Notes: a model not told the origin generated them from the letters alone. A stretch of DNA of 64,000 nucleotides from Serratia sp. UGAL515B_01 (GCF_033095805.1 NZ_CP109901.1:3779766-3843765); one strand, 5' to 3'; shown: positions 16,086 through 26,008, numbered from the stretch's first letter. Program-made: numbers and translations.

Positions 16086-18194
16086 TTGTACCTGTTTGAA
16101 AGCCTGAATCTGCTGATTCAACGTTACTTGCCTGAGGAGCAGATTAAGCGTCTCAAACAGGCATACCTTGTTGCACGTGATGCTCACGAGGGGCAGACGC
16201 GCTCCAGCGGTGAGCCTTATATTACTCACCCCGTCGCAGTGGCCTGTATTCTGGCAGAGATGCGTCTCGATCATGAGACACTGATGGCAGCCCTGCTGCA
16301 CGACGTTATCGAAGATACCACTGCCACCTATCAGGATATGGAACAACTGTTCGGCAAAAGCGTTGCTGAACTGGTTGAAGGCGTATCCAAACTCGACAAA
16401 TTAAAGTTCCAGAATAAAAAAGAAGCGCAGGCGGAAAACTTCCGCAAGATGATCATGGCGATGGTGCAAGATATCCGCGTCGTACTGATCAAATTGGCCG
16501 ACCGCACACACAACATGCGAACGCTTGGTTCATTGCGCCCGGACAAACGCCGGCGTATCGCCCGTGAAACGCTGGAAATCTATAGCCCGTTGGCTCACCG
16601 TTTAGGTATTCACAATCTGAAAACCGAACTGGAAGAGTTGGGTTTTGAGGCGCTTTATCCGAACCGCTACCGCGTAATTAAAGAAGTGGTGAAATCCGCA
16701 CGTGGTAACCGCAAGGAAATGATCCAGAAAATCCTCGCCGAAATCGAAGGCCGTCTGACCGAGGCTGGTATCCCTTGCCGCGTCAGTGGGCGAGAAAAAC
16801 ACCTCTATTCTATCTATTGCAAAATGCATCTGAAAGAACAGCGTTTCCATTCCATTATGGATATTTACGCGTTCAGAGTCGTTGTGAAAGAAGTCGACAC
16901 CTGCTATCGGGTGTTGGGCCAGGCACACAGCCTCTATAAACCGCGCCCAGGCCGCTTCAAAGATTATATTGCCATTCCAAAGGCCAACGGTTACCAATCG
17001 CTGCATACTTCGCTGATTGGTCCACATGGCGTACCCGTTGAAGTGCAGATCCGTACCGATGATATGGATCAGATGGCAGAAATGGGGGTTGCTGCACACT
17101 GGGCCTATAAGGAACAGGGGGAAACACCCGGTACTACCGCACAAATTCGCGCACAGCGGTGGATGCAAAGCCTGCTTGAATTGCAACAAAGCGCGGGCAG
17201 TTCATTTGAATTTATCGAAAGTGTGAAATCCGATCTGTTCCCGGATGAGATTTACGTTTTCACACCAGAAGGTCGTATTGTTGAGCTGCCGGCAGGCGCA
17301 ACCCCTGTCGACTTTGCCTATGCGGTACATACCGATATCGGTCATGCCTGCGTCGGTGCACGTGTTGATCGCCAACCTTATCCTTTGTCGCAGGCCCTGC
17401 ACAGTGGTCAAACGGTAGAGATCATCACCGCCCCAGGTGCGCGGCCAAATGCAGCCTGGTTGAATTTTGTTGTGAGCTCGAAGGCCCGCGCAAAAATACG
17501 CCAGATGCTGAAAAACCTTAAGCGCGACGACTCCGTCAGCTTGGGCCGCCGGTTGCTCAACCATGCACTCGGTGGTAGCCGCAAACTTTCCGAAGTTCCA
17601 AAAGAAAACATTCAGCACGAGCTGGAACGCATGAAATTGGCCACTCTGGACGATCTGCTGGCAGAAATTGGCCTCGGTAACGCCATGAGTGTTGTAGTGG
17701 CGAAGAACCTGCAGGGTGACAAGTCAAGCCTGGGAGCTTCCTCTGGCACGCACCATCTGGCGATCAAAGGTGCTGATGGTGTTCTTATTACTTTCGCCAA
17801 ATGCTGCCGCCCAATTCCCGGTGATCCAATCATTGCCCATGTCAGTCCAGGTAAAGGGCTGGTGATCCACCATGAGTCCTGTCGTAATATACGCGGCTAT
17901 CAGAAAGAACCTGAAAAATTCATGGCGGTAGAATGGGATATGGAAACTGAACAGGAATTCATTGCGGAAATCAAAGTAGATATGTTCAACCATCAAGGGG
18001 TGCTGGCCAGCCTTACGGCAGCTATAAATGCAGCAGAATCAAATATTCAAAGTCTGAATACCGAAGAGAAAGATGGTCGGGTCTACTGCGCCTTTATTCG
18101 TTTAACCACCCGCGATCGCATCCATTTGGCAAATATCATGCGTAAAATCCGTATTATGCCGGATGTGATTAAAGTTCACCGAAACCGAAATTAG
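16086..18194 (+). CDS. spoT: Bifunctional (p)ppGpp synthase/hydrolase SpoT
   Basis: Controls the stringent response by degrading (p)ppGpp and weakly making it. The start is TTG at 16086, as in E. coli, giving 702 residues. Domains in order: HD hydrolase (His72-Asp73 in LLHDVIED), synthetase-like region (about 200-340, VSGREKHLYSIY, FKDYIAIPKANGYQSLHT), TGS (about 385-450, YVFTPEGRIVELPAGATPVDFAYAVH), helical/zinc-finger region (FAKCCRPIPGDPI) and C-terminal ACT. Catalytic residues look intact. It follows rpoZ by 18 bp and precedes trmH by 5 bp. Confidence 0.97.
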   Translation: MYLFESLNLLIQRYLPEEQIKRLKQAYLVARDAHEGQTRSSGEPYITHPVAVACILAEMRLDHETLMAALLHDVIEDTTATYQDMEQLFGKSVAELVEGVSKLDKLKFQNKKEAQAENFRKMIMAMVQDIRVVLIKLADRTHNMRTLGSLRPDKRRRIARETLEIYSPLAHRLGIHNLKTELEELGFEALYPNRYRVIKEVVKSARGNRKEMIQKILAEIEGRLTEAGIPCRVSGREKHLYSIYCKMHLKEQRFHSIMDIYAFRVVVKEVDTCYRVLGQAHSLYKPRPGRFKDYIAIPKANGYQSLHTSLIGPHGVPVEVQIRTDDMDQMAEMGVAAHWAYKEQGETPGTTAQIRAQRWMQSLLELQQSAGSSFEFIESVKSDLFPDEIYVFTPEGRIVELPAGATPVDFAYAVHTDIGHACVGARVDRQPYPLSQALHSGQTVEIITAPGARPNAAWLNFVVSSKARAKIRQMLKNLKRDDSVSLGRRLLNHALGGSRKLSEVPKENIQHELERMKLATLDDLLAEIGLGNAMSVVVAKNLQGDKSSLGASSGTHHLAIKGADGVLITFAKCCRPIPGDPIIAHVSPGKGLVIHHESCRNIRGYQKEPEKFMAVEWDMETEQEFIAEIKVDMFNHQGVLASLTAAINAAESNIQSLNTEEKDGRVYCAFIRLTTRDRIHLANIMRKIRIMPDVIKVHRNRN

Positions 18195-18199
18195 CGCTT

Positions 18200-18898
18200 A
18201 TGAGCCCTGAACGCTATGCGCGGATTTGTGAAATGCTGACGACACGGCAGCCCGACCTGACGGTCTGCCTTGAGCAGGTGAACAAACCGCATAACGTCTC
18301 CGCTATTATTCGCACTGCCGACGCCGTTGGCGTGCATCAGGTCCACGCGGTGTGGCCATCCACACGGATGCGTACGCAAGTTGCCTCAGCCGCGGGCAGT
18401 AACAGCTGGGTAAATGTAAAAACGCATCGTACCATTGTCGATGCGGTCGCCCACCTCAAAGCTCAGGGCATGCAAATCCTGGCAACTCACCTTTCTACAC
18501 GCGCCGTCGATTTCCGTGAAATAGACTATACCCGCCCCACATGTATCCTATTGGGGCAGGAAAAAACAGGTATTACCGAAGAAGCCTTGGGCCTGGCCGA
18601 TAGAGATATCATTATTCCGATGATCGGTATGGTGCAATCGCTCAATGTTTCTGTCGCCTCAGCACTTATTCTGTATGAAGCACAACGCCAGCGGCAAAAT
18701 GCAGACATGTATCGCCGTGAATACAGCGCGTTGGATGTAGAAGAACAGCAACGTCTGCTGTTTGAAGGCGGTTATCCGGTGTTGGCCAACGTGGCCAAAC
18801 GCAAAAGGTTGCCGCGCCCACACATTGACGAACAAGGCCAAGTGGTCGCCGATGCCGAATGGTGGGCAACCATGCAGGCGACAACGGCACACCGATGA
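18200..18898 (+). CDS. trmH: tRNA (guanosine-18-2'-O)-methyltransferase TrmH
   Basis: SPOUT-class enzyme that methylates the 2'-O of G18 in tRNA D-loops. At 232 residues it is the usual length (229 in E. coli). The N-terminal NVSAIIRTADAVGVHQV (motif 1) holds the conserved Arg. CILLGQEKTGIT (motif 2) and IPMIGMVQSLNVSVASAL (motif 3) form the trefoil-knot SAM site. Its TGA overlaps the recG ATG in an ATGA arrangement, so recG is translationally coupled. No strong ribosome binding site is seen for trmH itself, which suggests coupling to spoT. Confidence 0.96.
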   Translation: MSPERYARICEMLTTRQPDLTVCLEQVNKPHNVSAIIRTADAVGVHQVHAVWPSTRMRTQVASAAGSNSWVNVKTHRTIVDAVAHLKAQGMQILATHLSTRAVDFREIDYTRPTCILLGQEKTGITEEALGLADRDIIIPMIGMVQSLNVSVASALILYEAQRQRQNADMYRREYSALDVEEQQRLLFEGGYPVLANVAKRKRLPRPHIDEQGQVVADAEWWATMQATTAHR

Positions 18899-20976
18899 AA
18901 GGCCGTTTACTGGATGCCGTCTCACTAACGACGCTCTCCGGGGTTGGGGCCAGCCAGGCGGCAAAACTGGCTAAAATCGGTTTGAGCACCATTCAGGATT
19001 TGCTGCTACACCTCCCTCTGCGTTATGAAGACCGTACTCGTTTGTACCTGATTAACGATCTGCTACCTGGCATTTTTGCTACGGTTGAAGGTGAGGTTTT
19101 GCGCACCGATATCAGTTTTGGTCGTCGCCGTATGCTGACCAGCCAGATCAGCGATGGCACCGGCATCCTGACCATGCGCTTCTTCAACTTCAATGCAGCA
19201 ATGAAGAATAGCCTGGCTACTGGTCGCCGTGTAACCGCCTATGGTGAAGTCAAACGTGGTACCCATGGTGCAGAAATCATTCACCCGGAATATCGTATTC
19301 AGGGTGAGAACAGTGACATGGCGCTACAGGAAGCCTTAACGCCTGTTTATTCCACCACTGAAGGAGTGCGGCAAGCTACGCTACGTAAGTTGACCGATCA
19401 GGCACTAACCCTTCTGGATAGCAGTGCTATTGCCGAACTATTGCCACCAGAGTTAAGCGGTGGTTTGATGAGCCTATCGCAGGCTTTGCATACTCTGCAC
19501 CGCCCACCACCTGATATCCAACTGGCTGATTTGGAACAGGGTAAACATCCTGCACAAAAACGTCTTATCCTTGAAGAGTTACTGGCACACAACCTCAGTA
19601 TGCTAGCAGTTCGTGCCGGGGCACAAAGTCACAAAGCGTTACCGTTACTACCAGATCATAAGCTGAGAACCCGTTTCCTCTCTCAACTCCCGTTTGCCCC
19701 CACTGCAGCACAATATCGCGTAGTGGCAGAGATTGAAGCCGATATGCAAAAAGGCTTCCCAATGATGCGTCTGGTTCAGGGCGACGTGGGTTCAGGTAAA
19801 ACGTTAGTTGCAGCAATGGCAGCTTTGCAAGCCATTGCTCATGGTAAACAGGTAGCACTAATGGCACCAACCGAACTGCTAGCTGAACAACATGCCAATA
19901 ACTTCCGGCAATGGTTTGAACCTCTGGGTTTAGAGGTAGGCTGGCTGGCTGGAAAGCAAAAAGGTAAAGCGCGAATCGCACAGCAGGAAGCGATTGCCAG
20001 CGGTCAAGTCTCCATGGTGGTGGGAACGCATGCCATGTTTCAGGAGCAAGTGCTGTTTAGCAACCTCGCACTGGTGATCATTGATGAACAGCACCGTTTT
20101 GGCGTGCACCAACGGCTAGCATTATGGGAAAAAGGTGAAGAACAAGGATTCCATGCGCATCAGTTGATCATGACTGCCACTCCCATCCCACGCACACTGG
20201 CAATGACTTCCTACGCCGATCTCGACACCTCCGTCATTGATGAACTGCCCCCGGGGCGCACCCCCGTGACTACCGTTGCTATTCCCGATACGCGCCGTGC
20301 CGATATCATTAAGCGAGTAAAAAGTGCTTGTCTTGAAGAAAACCGGCAGGCTTATTGGGTGTGTACGCTGATTGAAGAATCCGATTTACTGGAAGCTCAG
20401 GCAGCTGAAGCAACTTGGGAAGAGTTAAAAATCGCCCTACCAGAGCTGAAAGTTGGATTGGTTCATGGGCGCATGAAGGCCCAAGAGAAACAGGCCATCA
20501 TGCAAGCATTCAAACAGGGAGAGCTGCAATTACTGGTAGCCACAACCGTAATTGAAGTGGGTGTCGATGTGCCGAATGCTAGCTTGATGATTATCGAAAA
20601 CCCTGAGCGTTTAGGACTGGCGCAGTTGCACCAGCTGCGTGGCCGGGTTGGTCGTGGTGCCATAGCCTCACACTGCGTATTGCTCTATAAAACACCACTG
20701 AGCAAAACCGCACAAAAACGCCTACAAGTACTTAGGGACAGTAACGATGGCTTCGTTATTGCTCAGAAAGATTTAGAAATCCGTGGGCCGGGTGAGTTAT
20801 TGGGTACCCGCCAAACCGGTAGCGTAGAGTTCAAAGTGGCCGATTTATTGCGCGATCAGTCGATGATCCCCGAAGTTCAGCGCGTGGCACGCCATATACA
20901 CCAGCATTACCCACAGCATGCACATGCCCTGATCGAGCGCTGGATGCCGGAAACAACCCGCTACTCCAACGCCTGA
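18895..20976 (+). CDS. recG: ATP-dependent DNA helicase RecG
   Basis: Branch-migration helicase that reverses stalled forks and processes Holliday junctions. The ATG at 18895 overlaps the trmH stop and gives 693 residues, exactly the E. coli length; an upstream in-frame ATG at 18859 is rejected. The wedge/OB domain is at about 1-170. Walker A GDVGSGKT is at 296-303 and the DEQH box at 397-400. Motif III TATPIPRTLAM and motif VI QLRGRVGRG follow, with a C-terminal RecG-specific RxPGELLGTRQ region. Last gene of the row; convergent with gltS. Confidence 0.97.
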   Translation: MKGRLLDAVSLTTLSGVGASQAAKLAKIGLSTIQDLLLHLPLRYEDRTRLYLINDLLPGIFATVEGEVLRTDISFGRRRMLTSQISDGTGILTMRFFNFNAAMKNSLATGRRVTAYGEVKRGTHGAEIIHPEYRIQGENSDMALQEALTPVYSTTEGVRQATLRKLTDQALTLLDSSAIAELLPPELSGGLMSLSQALHTLHRPPPDIQLADLEQGKHPAQKRLILEELLAHNLSMLAVRAGAQSHKALPLLPDHKLRTRFLSQLPFAPTAAQYRVVAEIEADMQKGFPMMRLVQGDVGSGKTLVAAMAALQAIAHGKQVALMAPTELLAEQHANNFRQWFEPLGLEVGWLAGKQKGKARIAQQEAIASGQVSMVVGTHAMFQEQVLFSNLALVIIDEQHRFGVHQRLALWEKGEEQGFHAHQLIMTATPIPRTLAMTSYADLDTSVIDELPPGRTPVTTVAIPDTRRADIIKRVKSACLEENRQAYWVCTLIEESDLLEAQAAEATWEELKIALPELKVGLVHGRMKAQEKQAIMQAFKQGELQLLVATTVIEVGVDVPNASLMIIENPERLGLAQLHQLRGRVGRGAIASHCVLLYKTPLSKTAQKRLQVLRDSNDGFVIAQKDLEIRGPGELLGTRQTGSVEFKVADLLRDQSMIPEVQRVARHIHQHYPQHAHALIERWMPETTRYSNA

Positions 20977-21022
20977 ACCTGCAACCCTCCCGCTCGGCGA
21001 GCTGCAGGATCTCCCATGCAAA

Positions 21023-22225
21023 TCAGCCAAACATTGGTAGCAACAGATACAGCTTAATTACAATCGCATTGGCGATATCGATAAAGAATGCACCAACCAT
21101 TGGCACAACAAGGAAAGCCAAGTGGGAAGGGCCGAAACGATCGGTAATCGCCTGCATGTTAGCAATAGCTGTAGGTGTTGCCCCCATCCCAAAACCACAA
21201 TGCCCGGCCGCCAGCACGGCGGCATCATAATTTTTGCCCATGACGCGGTAAGTCACAAAAATCGCATACAGTGCCATCACCAAAGTCTGAACGGCTAGAA
21301 TAGCCAGCATCGGCAGTGCCAGAGAAGCCAGTTCCCACAGGCGCAGACTCATTAATGCCATCGCCAGAAACAGCGAGAGACTGACATTACCCAACACCGA
21401 AACCGCACGTTCAAAAACGGTGTAGAAACCGGTAGCCGACAGCGAATTGCTAAGGATCACTCCCACAAACAGCACGCAAACGAAAATAGGTAATTCAAAC
21501 ACACTACCTTTCAATAATTCGGCAATAAATTGGCCAACACTCAGGCAAATAGCGATCATGGCAATGGTTTCCACCATAACCAATGAGGTAATCAGACGGC
21601 CACTTTCCGGCTTTTCAAAACCACTCGGCTGTACACTGTCGTCCGGCCTCCCTTCAGGGGTTGAGGAATGTTTCACCAAATAGCGTGCAACCGGGCCACC
21701 AATGAGCCCCCCTAGAACCAGACCAAAAGTAGCGCAGGCTATTGCGACTTCTGTCGCATTCTCAAAACCATAACGCTCAATAAACACTTTGCTCCAAGCA
21801 GCGCCTGTACCATGACCACCAGAAAGCGTGATCGAGCCTGCGATCAACCCCATTAGAGGGTCCAGACCCAGCATTTTCGCCATGGCAACACCAATACCGT
21901 TTTGCACCACCAGCAGCCCAAGCACCACAAACAGGAATATAAACAGTGCCTTCCCTCCTGCACGCAAACGCGCCAGATTGGCATTCAGACCGATAGTGGC
22001 AAAAAAAGCCAACATTAGGGGATCTCTGAGCGACATATCGAAGCTGATTTCCCAGTTAATGGTTTTTTTCAGTAGTAGTAGCAGCAATGCTACGAGCAGT
22101 CCCCCGGCAACGGGAGCGGGAATAGTATATTTTCTCAGAAAAGGAATGGTGCGGATACCTTTGTTTCCAATCAGCAAAACCAGCGTGGCTGCAACTAAAG
22201 TGCCATAAGTATCGAGATGGAACAT
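21023..22225 (-). CDS. gltS: Sodium/glutamate symporter GltS
   Basis: Inner-membrane Na+-coupled glutamate importer. The 400 residues match E. coli GltS (401). About ten to twelve membrane segments are visible, with the family's glycine-rich SGGHGTGAAW re-entrant loop and its C-terminal counterpart AGHCGFGMGATPTAIANM. It converges on recG with 46 bp between. Upstream lie two intergenic repeat elements and the divergent xanP. Confidence 0.95.
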   Translation of the reverse strand: MFHLDTYGTLVAATLVLLIGNKGIRTIPFLRKYTIPAPVAGGLLVALLLLLLKKTINWEISFDMSLRDPLMLAFFATIGLNANLARLRAGGKALFIFLFVVLGLLVVQNGIGVAMAKMLGLDPLMGLIAGSITLSGGHGTGAAWSKVFIERYGFENATEVAIACATFGLVLGGLIGGPVARYLVKHSSTPEGRPDDSVQPSGFEKPESGRLITSLVMVETIAMIAICLSVGQFIAELLKGSVFELPIFVCVLFVGVILSNSLSATGFYTVFERAVSVLGNVSLSLFLAMALMSLRLWELASLALPMLAILAVQTLVMALYAIFVTYRVMGKNYDAAVLAAGHCGFGMGATPTAIANMQAITDRFGPSHLAFLVVPMVGAFFIDIANAIVIKLYLLLPMFG

Positions 22226-22338
22226 CTCAATTACCCCATTTTAGAATCAATATGTGATTAATTATAAACCATAAATCTAATCAGACTTTTAGCTAACCCA
22301 CATAAGAGTACAAAGGGTGGGATTCACCCCGGCCACCA

Positions 22339-22497
22339 GGCTGTGTCCCTCAATTGCCCGTGGTGCCGTCGCAGACCCACAAGCCCGTTATCAAGGTGGG
22401 GGGGAAGGGCAGAGTTGCCATCTGTTCAAACCCGAAACACAGAGAACAGGCTTCTGGGACGCGCCCCTTCGGGCTGGGGCCATTGAGGGGCACTGCC
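22339..22497 (+). repeat. GTGTCCCT inverted-repeat element (MITE-like), copy A
   Basis: A 159-bp element with imperfect terminal inverted repeats: the left end GGCTGTGTCCCTCAATTGC and the complement of the right end agree at 16 of 19 bases. The interior matches the reverse complement of the element at 43477-43718 over most of its length (GGTGC-GTCGCAGACC, AAGCCCGTTATCAAG, TGTTCAA-CCCGA, TTCTGGGACG), but lacks about 80 bp present there. It encodes no transposase. Confidence 0.75.
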
Positions 22498-22523
22498 TAG
22501 CAAAACTCAGATACAGTAAAGAG

Positions 22524-22655
22524 ATATACTCGTCATACTTCAAGTTGCTTGGGTGTTGACTACCTCCGTTCACCCCAGTCACTTACCTGAGTAAGCTCCT
22601 GGGGCTTCGCTCAGTTGCCACCTACAAGCAACTCGAATTATTTTGGGTATAGATA
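22524..22655. repeat. Palindromic intergenic repeat (YPAL-like)
   Basis: Outer arms CATACTTCAAGTTGCTTG and the complement of AAGCAACTCGAATTATTTTG pair imperfectly and enclose about 90 bp with further inner pairing (AGTCACTTACCTGAGTAAGCTCC). Sequences of this shape are spread through Yersinia and Serratia genomes (YPAL-type repeats). In transcripts it would fold into a long hairpin. It lies between the divergent gltS and xanP. Confidence 0.7.
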
Positions 22656-22736
22656 TTAATCTAACCTACTACTCATAATAATTAAAAATGCAAAAACCGT
22701 GGTATTTGTCAGATTGTCTGCGGTAAACACATTAAT

Positions 22737-22752
22737 GCGCAACCGTTTGCTT
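22737..22752 (+). promoter_or_regulatory. Probable PurR operator of xanP
   Basis: GCGCAACCGTTTGCTT agrees with the PurR consensus ACGCAAACGTTTNCGT at about 13 of 16 positions, 54 bp before the xanP ATG. In E. coli xanP belongs to the purine regulon, so the site is expected. Binding is not proven. Confidence 0.6.
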
Positions 22753-22805
22753 TTGTGAGATGGATCATTAAAATGCCTTCTTTGCCGTTTAGGGAATGCT
22801 ACACC

Positions 22806-24197
22806 ATGTCCACTCAATCCGCAGAGCTCGATGCCACACCAAAGGCATCAGTAACGAGCCAAAATGCCAGTGACCTGATTTATCGTCTGGAAGACCGCCC
22901 ACCGCTGCCGCAAACGCTGTTTGCCGCTAGTCAGCACCTGTTGGCAATGTTCGTCGCCGTGATCACCCCGGCACTGCTGATTTGCCAAGCATTAGGTTTA
23001 TCCGCGCAAGATACGCAGCACATCATTAGTATGTCGTTGTTTGCTTCCGGCCTAGCTTCCATTCTACAAATCAAGACCTGGGGGCCGGTAGGCTCAGGGT
23101 TGTTATCTATTCAGGGAACCAGCTTCAACTTTGTTTCTCCTTTGATTATGGGCGGATTGGCATTGAAGAACGGGGGCGCAGACGTACCAACCATGATGGC
23201 TGCGCTGTTTGGGACACTGATGGTAGCGTCTTGTACCGAAATTCTGCTGTCACGTGTACTTCATCTGGCACGCCGTATTATCACTCCACTGGTCTCAGGT
23301 ATTGTGGTGATGATCATTGGCCTGTCTTTGATACAAGTAGGATTAACCTCTATTGGTGGCGGCTATGCAGCCATGAACGACCATACTTTCGGCGCGCCCA
23401 AGAATCTGTTGCTGGCAGGTGCTGTGCTGGTCGTTATTATTTTACTTAACCGCCAACGCAACCCATACCTACGCGTTGCATCGCTAGTCATTGCTATGGC
23501 CGTGGGTTATCTGCTGGCTTGGGCAACGGGCATGCTGCCGGAAACACAGCCAATCTCCCAGAGTGCGATTACTCTTCCTACACCGCTGTATTATGGTTTG
23601 GGTTTCGATTGGAACCTGCTGCTGCCACTCATGTTGATATTTATGGTGACCTCATTGGAAACCATTGGAGATATCACTGCCACCTCCGACGTATCTGAAC
23701 AACCCGTCAGTGGCCCTCTGTATATGAACCGTCTCAAGGGTGGTGTACTGGCGAATGGTTTGAACTCAATGCTATCTGCCGTGTTCAATACCTTCCCGAA
23801 CTCCTGTTTCGGCCAAAACAACGGTGTGATCCAACTGACAGGTGTCGCCAGCCGATACGTGGGTTTTGTCGTCGCTCTTATGCTGATCGTGCTGGGGTTG
23901 TTCCCGGCAGTCGCCGGTTTTGTACAACATATCCCTGAACCCGTACTGGGTGGGGCGACTATCGTCATGTTTGGTACCATCGCCGCTTCCGGCGTGCGTA
24001 TCATTTCGCGCGAACCATTGAACCGCCGAGCGATCATGATCATGGCACTTTCGCTGGCTGTGGGTATGGGGGTCTCCCAACAACCCTTGATCCTACAGTT
24101 CGCTCCTGACTGGTTGAAAACCCTGCTTTCTTCGGGTATTGCTGCGGGTGGTATCACCGCTATTGTACTGAACCTACTTTTCCCACCAGAGAAATAA
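22806..24197 (+). CDS. xanP: Xanthine/H+ symporter XanP (NCS2 family)
   Basis: Inner-membrane xanthine permease. The ATG at 22806 gives 463 residues, identical to E. coli XanP in length; the in-frame ATG at 22755 would add 17 residues without family support. About 14 membrane segments are visible. NCS2 signatures include QHLLAMFVAVITPALL, the GTSFNFV segment, the SLETIGDITATSDVS motif and NGLNS-NTFPNSCFGQNNGVI with the conserved Asn/Gln of the substrate site. A PurR-like operator lies upstream and a strong terminator after. Confidence 0.95.
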   Translation: MSTQSAELDATPKASVTSQNASDLIYRLEDRPPLPQTLFAASQHLLAMFVAVITPALLICQALGLSAQDTQHIISMSLFASGLASILQIKTWGPVGSGLLSIQGTSFNFVSPLIMGGLALKNGGADVPTMMAALFGTLMVASCTEILLSRVLHLARRIITPLVSGIVVMIIGLSLIQVGLTSIGGGYAAMNDHTFGAPKNLLLAGAVLVVIILLNRQRNPYLRVASLVIAMAVGYLLAWATGMLPETQPISQSAITLPTPLYYGLGFDWNLLLPLMLIFMVTSLETIGDITATSDVSEQPVSGPLYMNRLKGGVLANGLNSMLSAVFNTFPNSCFGQNNGVIQLTGVASRYVGFVVALMLIVLGLFPAVAGFVQHIPEPVLGGATIVMFGTIAASGVRIISREPLNRRAIMIMALSLAVGMGVSQQPLILQFAPDWLKTLLSSGIAAGGITAIVLNLLFPPEK

Positions 24198-24219
24198 GCT
24201 TTTCAATTTGAGTGCTACA

Positions 24220-24250
24220 GGCCGATAGCAAACCGCCATCGGCCTTTTTT
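24220..24250 (+). terminator. xanP terminator
   Basis: Stem GGCCGAT (24220-24226) pairs with ATCGGCC (24238-24244), followed by six T. It lies 23 bp after the xanP stop. Confidence 0.88.
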
Positions 24251-24336
24251 ATTGCCTTTCAGGCTATTGCACTTGAGCTGGCTGGCTAATTGCGGCATAA
24301 AAAGGGTATCTTTTCTGACCGCCATGGATTAACACG

Positions 24337-26001
24337 ATGAGATTTATCAGAAAACTACTTCTAACTTTGCTGCTGCTGATAGTCTTTGCTGTCGTGCTGT
24401 CCTACTTTTTGGGACAAACTCGTTGGGCAGCCAGTTGGCTAAGCCGCTGGATCAGTGCTAACAGTGAATACCATCTGTCGGTAGAAAAAATCTCTCACTC
24501 ATGGAGTAATCCTGGCCAAATAAGCTTGGAGGGTGTTGCCTTCTCACCGGCCAAACAACCGCAAATGTTGGCCGCCAAGGAGGTTGACTTGGTATTTAGC
24601 CTGCGCCAGATCACTGAACCTCATTATTTTGACAGTATCACGTTGCGCGATGGCACCCTCAATACTCAAACCAAACGGGATATGCCTCTCCCGATACGAG
24701 CAGATGTTCTGCAGTTAAGCAATATGGTTCTGCAATCCAGTGATGAAACATGGCAACTGGATGCCAAGAAAGTGAAAGCCGGTATTACTCCATGGCTGCC
24801 TCAAGCCGGTCATTTGCTTGGTGAAAACAACAGGTTCCAATTCAGTGCAGGTTCTCTAACGTTGAACGGCATTCAGGCCTCACAAGTGCTAGTTCAGGGT
24901 GAAATCAAACAGAATCAACTGATATTGAGTGACTTCGGTGCCGACCTCGCTCACGGTGCGCTGACTGGAGTAGCCAGCAGAGCGGCTGATGGTAGCTGGT
25001 TGGTGGAACGACTGCGTTTAAATAATGTTCGTCTACAAATCCCCCTAACAATAGAGGAATTCTGGTCTCGTATCAGAACATTACCGCCGATCACAGTAAA
25101 ACGCTTCGATCTGATCGATGCCCGCTTGGAAGGAAACCGCTGGGCTGTTAACGATCTTGATTTGTCGCTGCAAAATGTCAGGTTGCAACAAGGTGATTGG
25201 AGTAGCGAAGAAGGGGAGCTGAACTTCAATGCTGCCGACATCATCAAGGGTAATTTTCATCTGATCGATCCGATAGCGAATATGCGGCTTTCACCAGCCG
25301 GTATCGCTATTCAACAATTCTCTACCCGTTGGGAAGGTGGGCTTTTGCGTGCCACCGGTCGTTGGTCACGCGCCGATAAACGCTTGCAACTGGATGAGGT
25401 GGCCGTTGCTGGGCTGGAGTATACGTTACCCGTCAATTGGCGTGCACTATGGCTGAAACCGCTACCAAACTGGCTGGCAGAGGTCTATGTCAGCAAGATG
25501 ACCACCAACCGTAATCTGATTATTGATATTAACCCGAACTTTCCTTTCCAAATCACTGCGCTAGACGGTTATGGCAGTAACCTGCTGTTGGCAAAAGACC
25601 ATCAATGGGGCATCTGGTCTGGTTCACTGAAACTCAACGGTAACGATGCGACCTTAAATAAGGTCGATATGCGCCGCCCTTCTCTGGCATTAAAAGCGGA
25701 CTCGCAGCAAATCAACATCACCGAATTGAGCGCCTTTATGCCAGATGGCCTATTGGATGCCAAAGTGGATATCAACCAACAACCAGGAAAACCGTTCACA
25801 CTCTCACTGAATGGTCGTTCAGTACCATTAAATACCCTCCAGCAGTGGGGTTGGCAGCATGTCCCACTGGAGGGGGATGGTAATCTGCAATTACAACTGA
25901 AAGGGTTGCTAAACGGTGATAGGCCATTCAAAAATGAATTACAAGGGCACCTGCAGGCTACCAGCAAAGAAGGACAAACTCTGGAGCAACAATTACCATA
26001 A
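24337..26001 (+). CDS. yicH: AsmA-family protein YicH
   Basis: A 554-residue envelope protein (E. coli YicH 569). One N-terminal membrane anchor (about 6-26, LLLTLLLLIVFAVVLSYFLG) is followed by a long periplasmic beta-rich region typical of AsmA-like proteins, which are thought to span the periplasm and move phospholipids toward the outer membrane. The start is usual, MRFIRKLLLTLL. It is a single gene between two hairpins. Its function is poorly known in any species. Confidence 0.9.
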   Translation: MRFIRKLLLTLLLLIVFAVVLSYFLGQTRWAASWLSRWISANSEYHLSVEKISHSWSNPGQISLEGVAFSPAKQPQMLAAKEVDLVFSLRQITEPHYFDSITLRDGTLNTQTKRDMPLPIRADVLQLSNMVLQSSDETWQLDAKKVKAGITPWLPQAGHLLGENNRFQFSAGSLTLNGIQASQVLVQGEIKQNQLILSDFGADLAHGALTGVASRAADGSWLVERLRLNNVRLQIPLTIEEFWSRIRTLPPITVKRFDLIDARLEGNRWAVNDLDLSLQNVRLQQGDWSSEEGELNFNAADIIKGNFHLIDPIANMRLSPAGIAIQQFSTRWEGGLLRATGRWSRADKRLQLDEVAVAGLEYTLPVNWRALWLKPLPNWLAEVYVSKMTTNRNLIIDINPNFPFQITALDGYGSNLLLAKDHQWGIWSGSLKLNGNDATLNKVDMRRPSLALKADSQQINITELSAFMPDGLLDAKVDINQQPGKPFTLSLNGRSVPLNTLQQWGWQHVPLEGDGNLQLQLKGLLNGDRPFKNELQGHLQATSKEGQTLEQQLP

Positions 26002-26008
26002 GTGAAAA

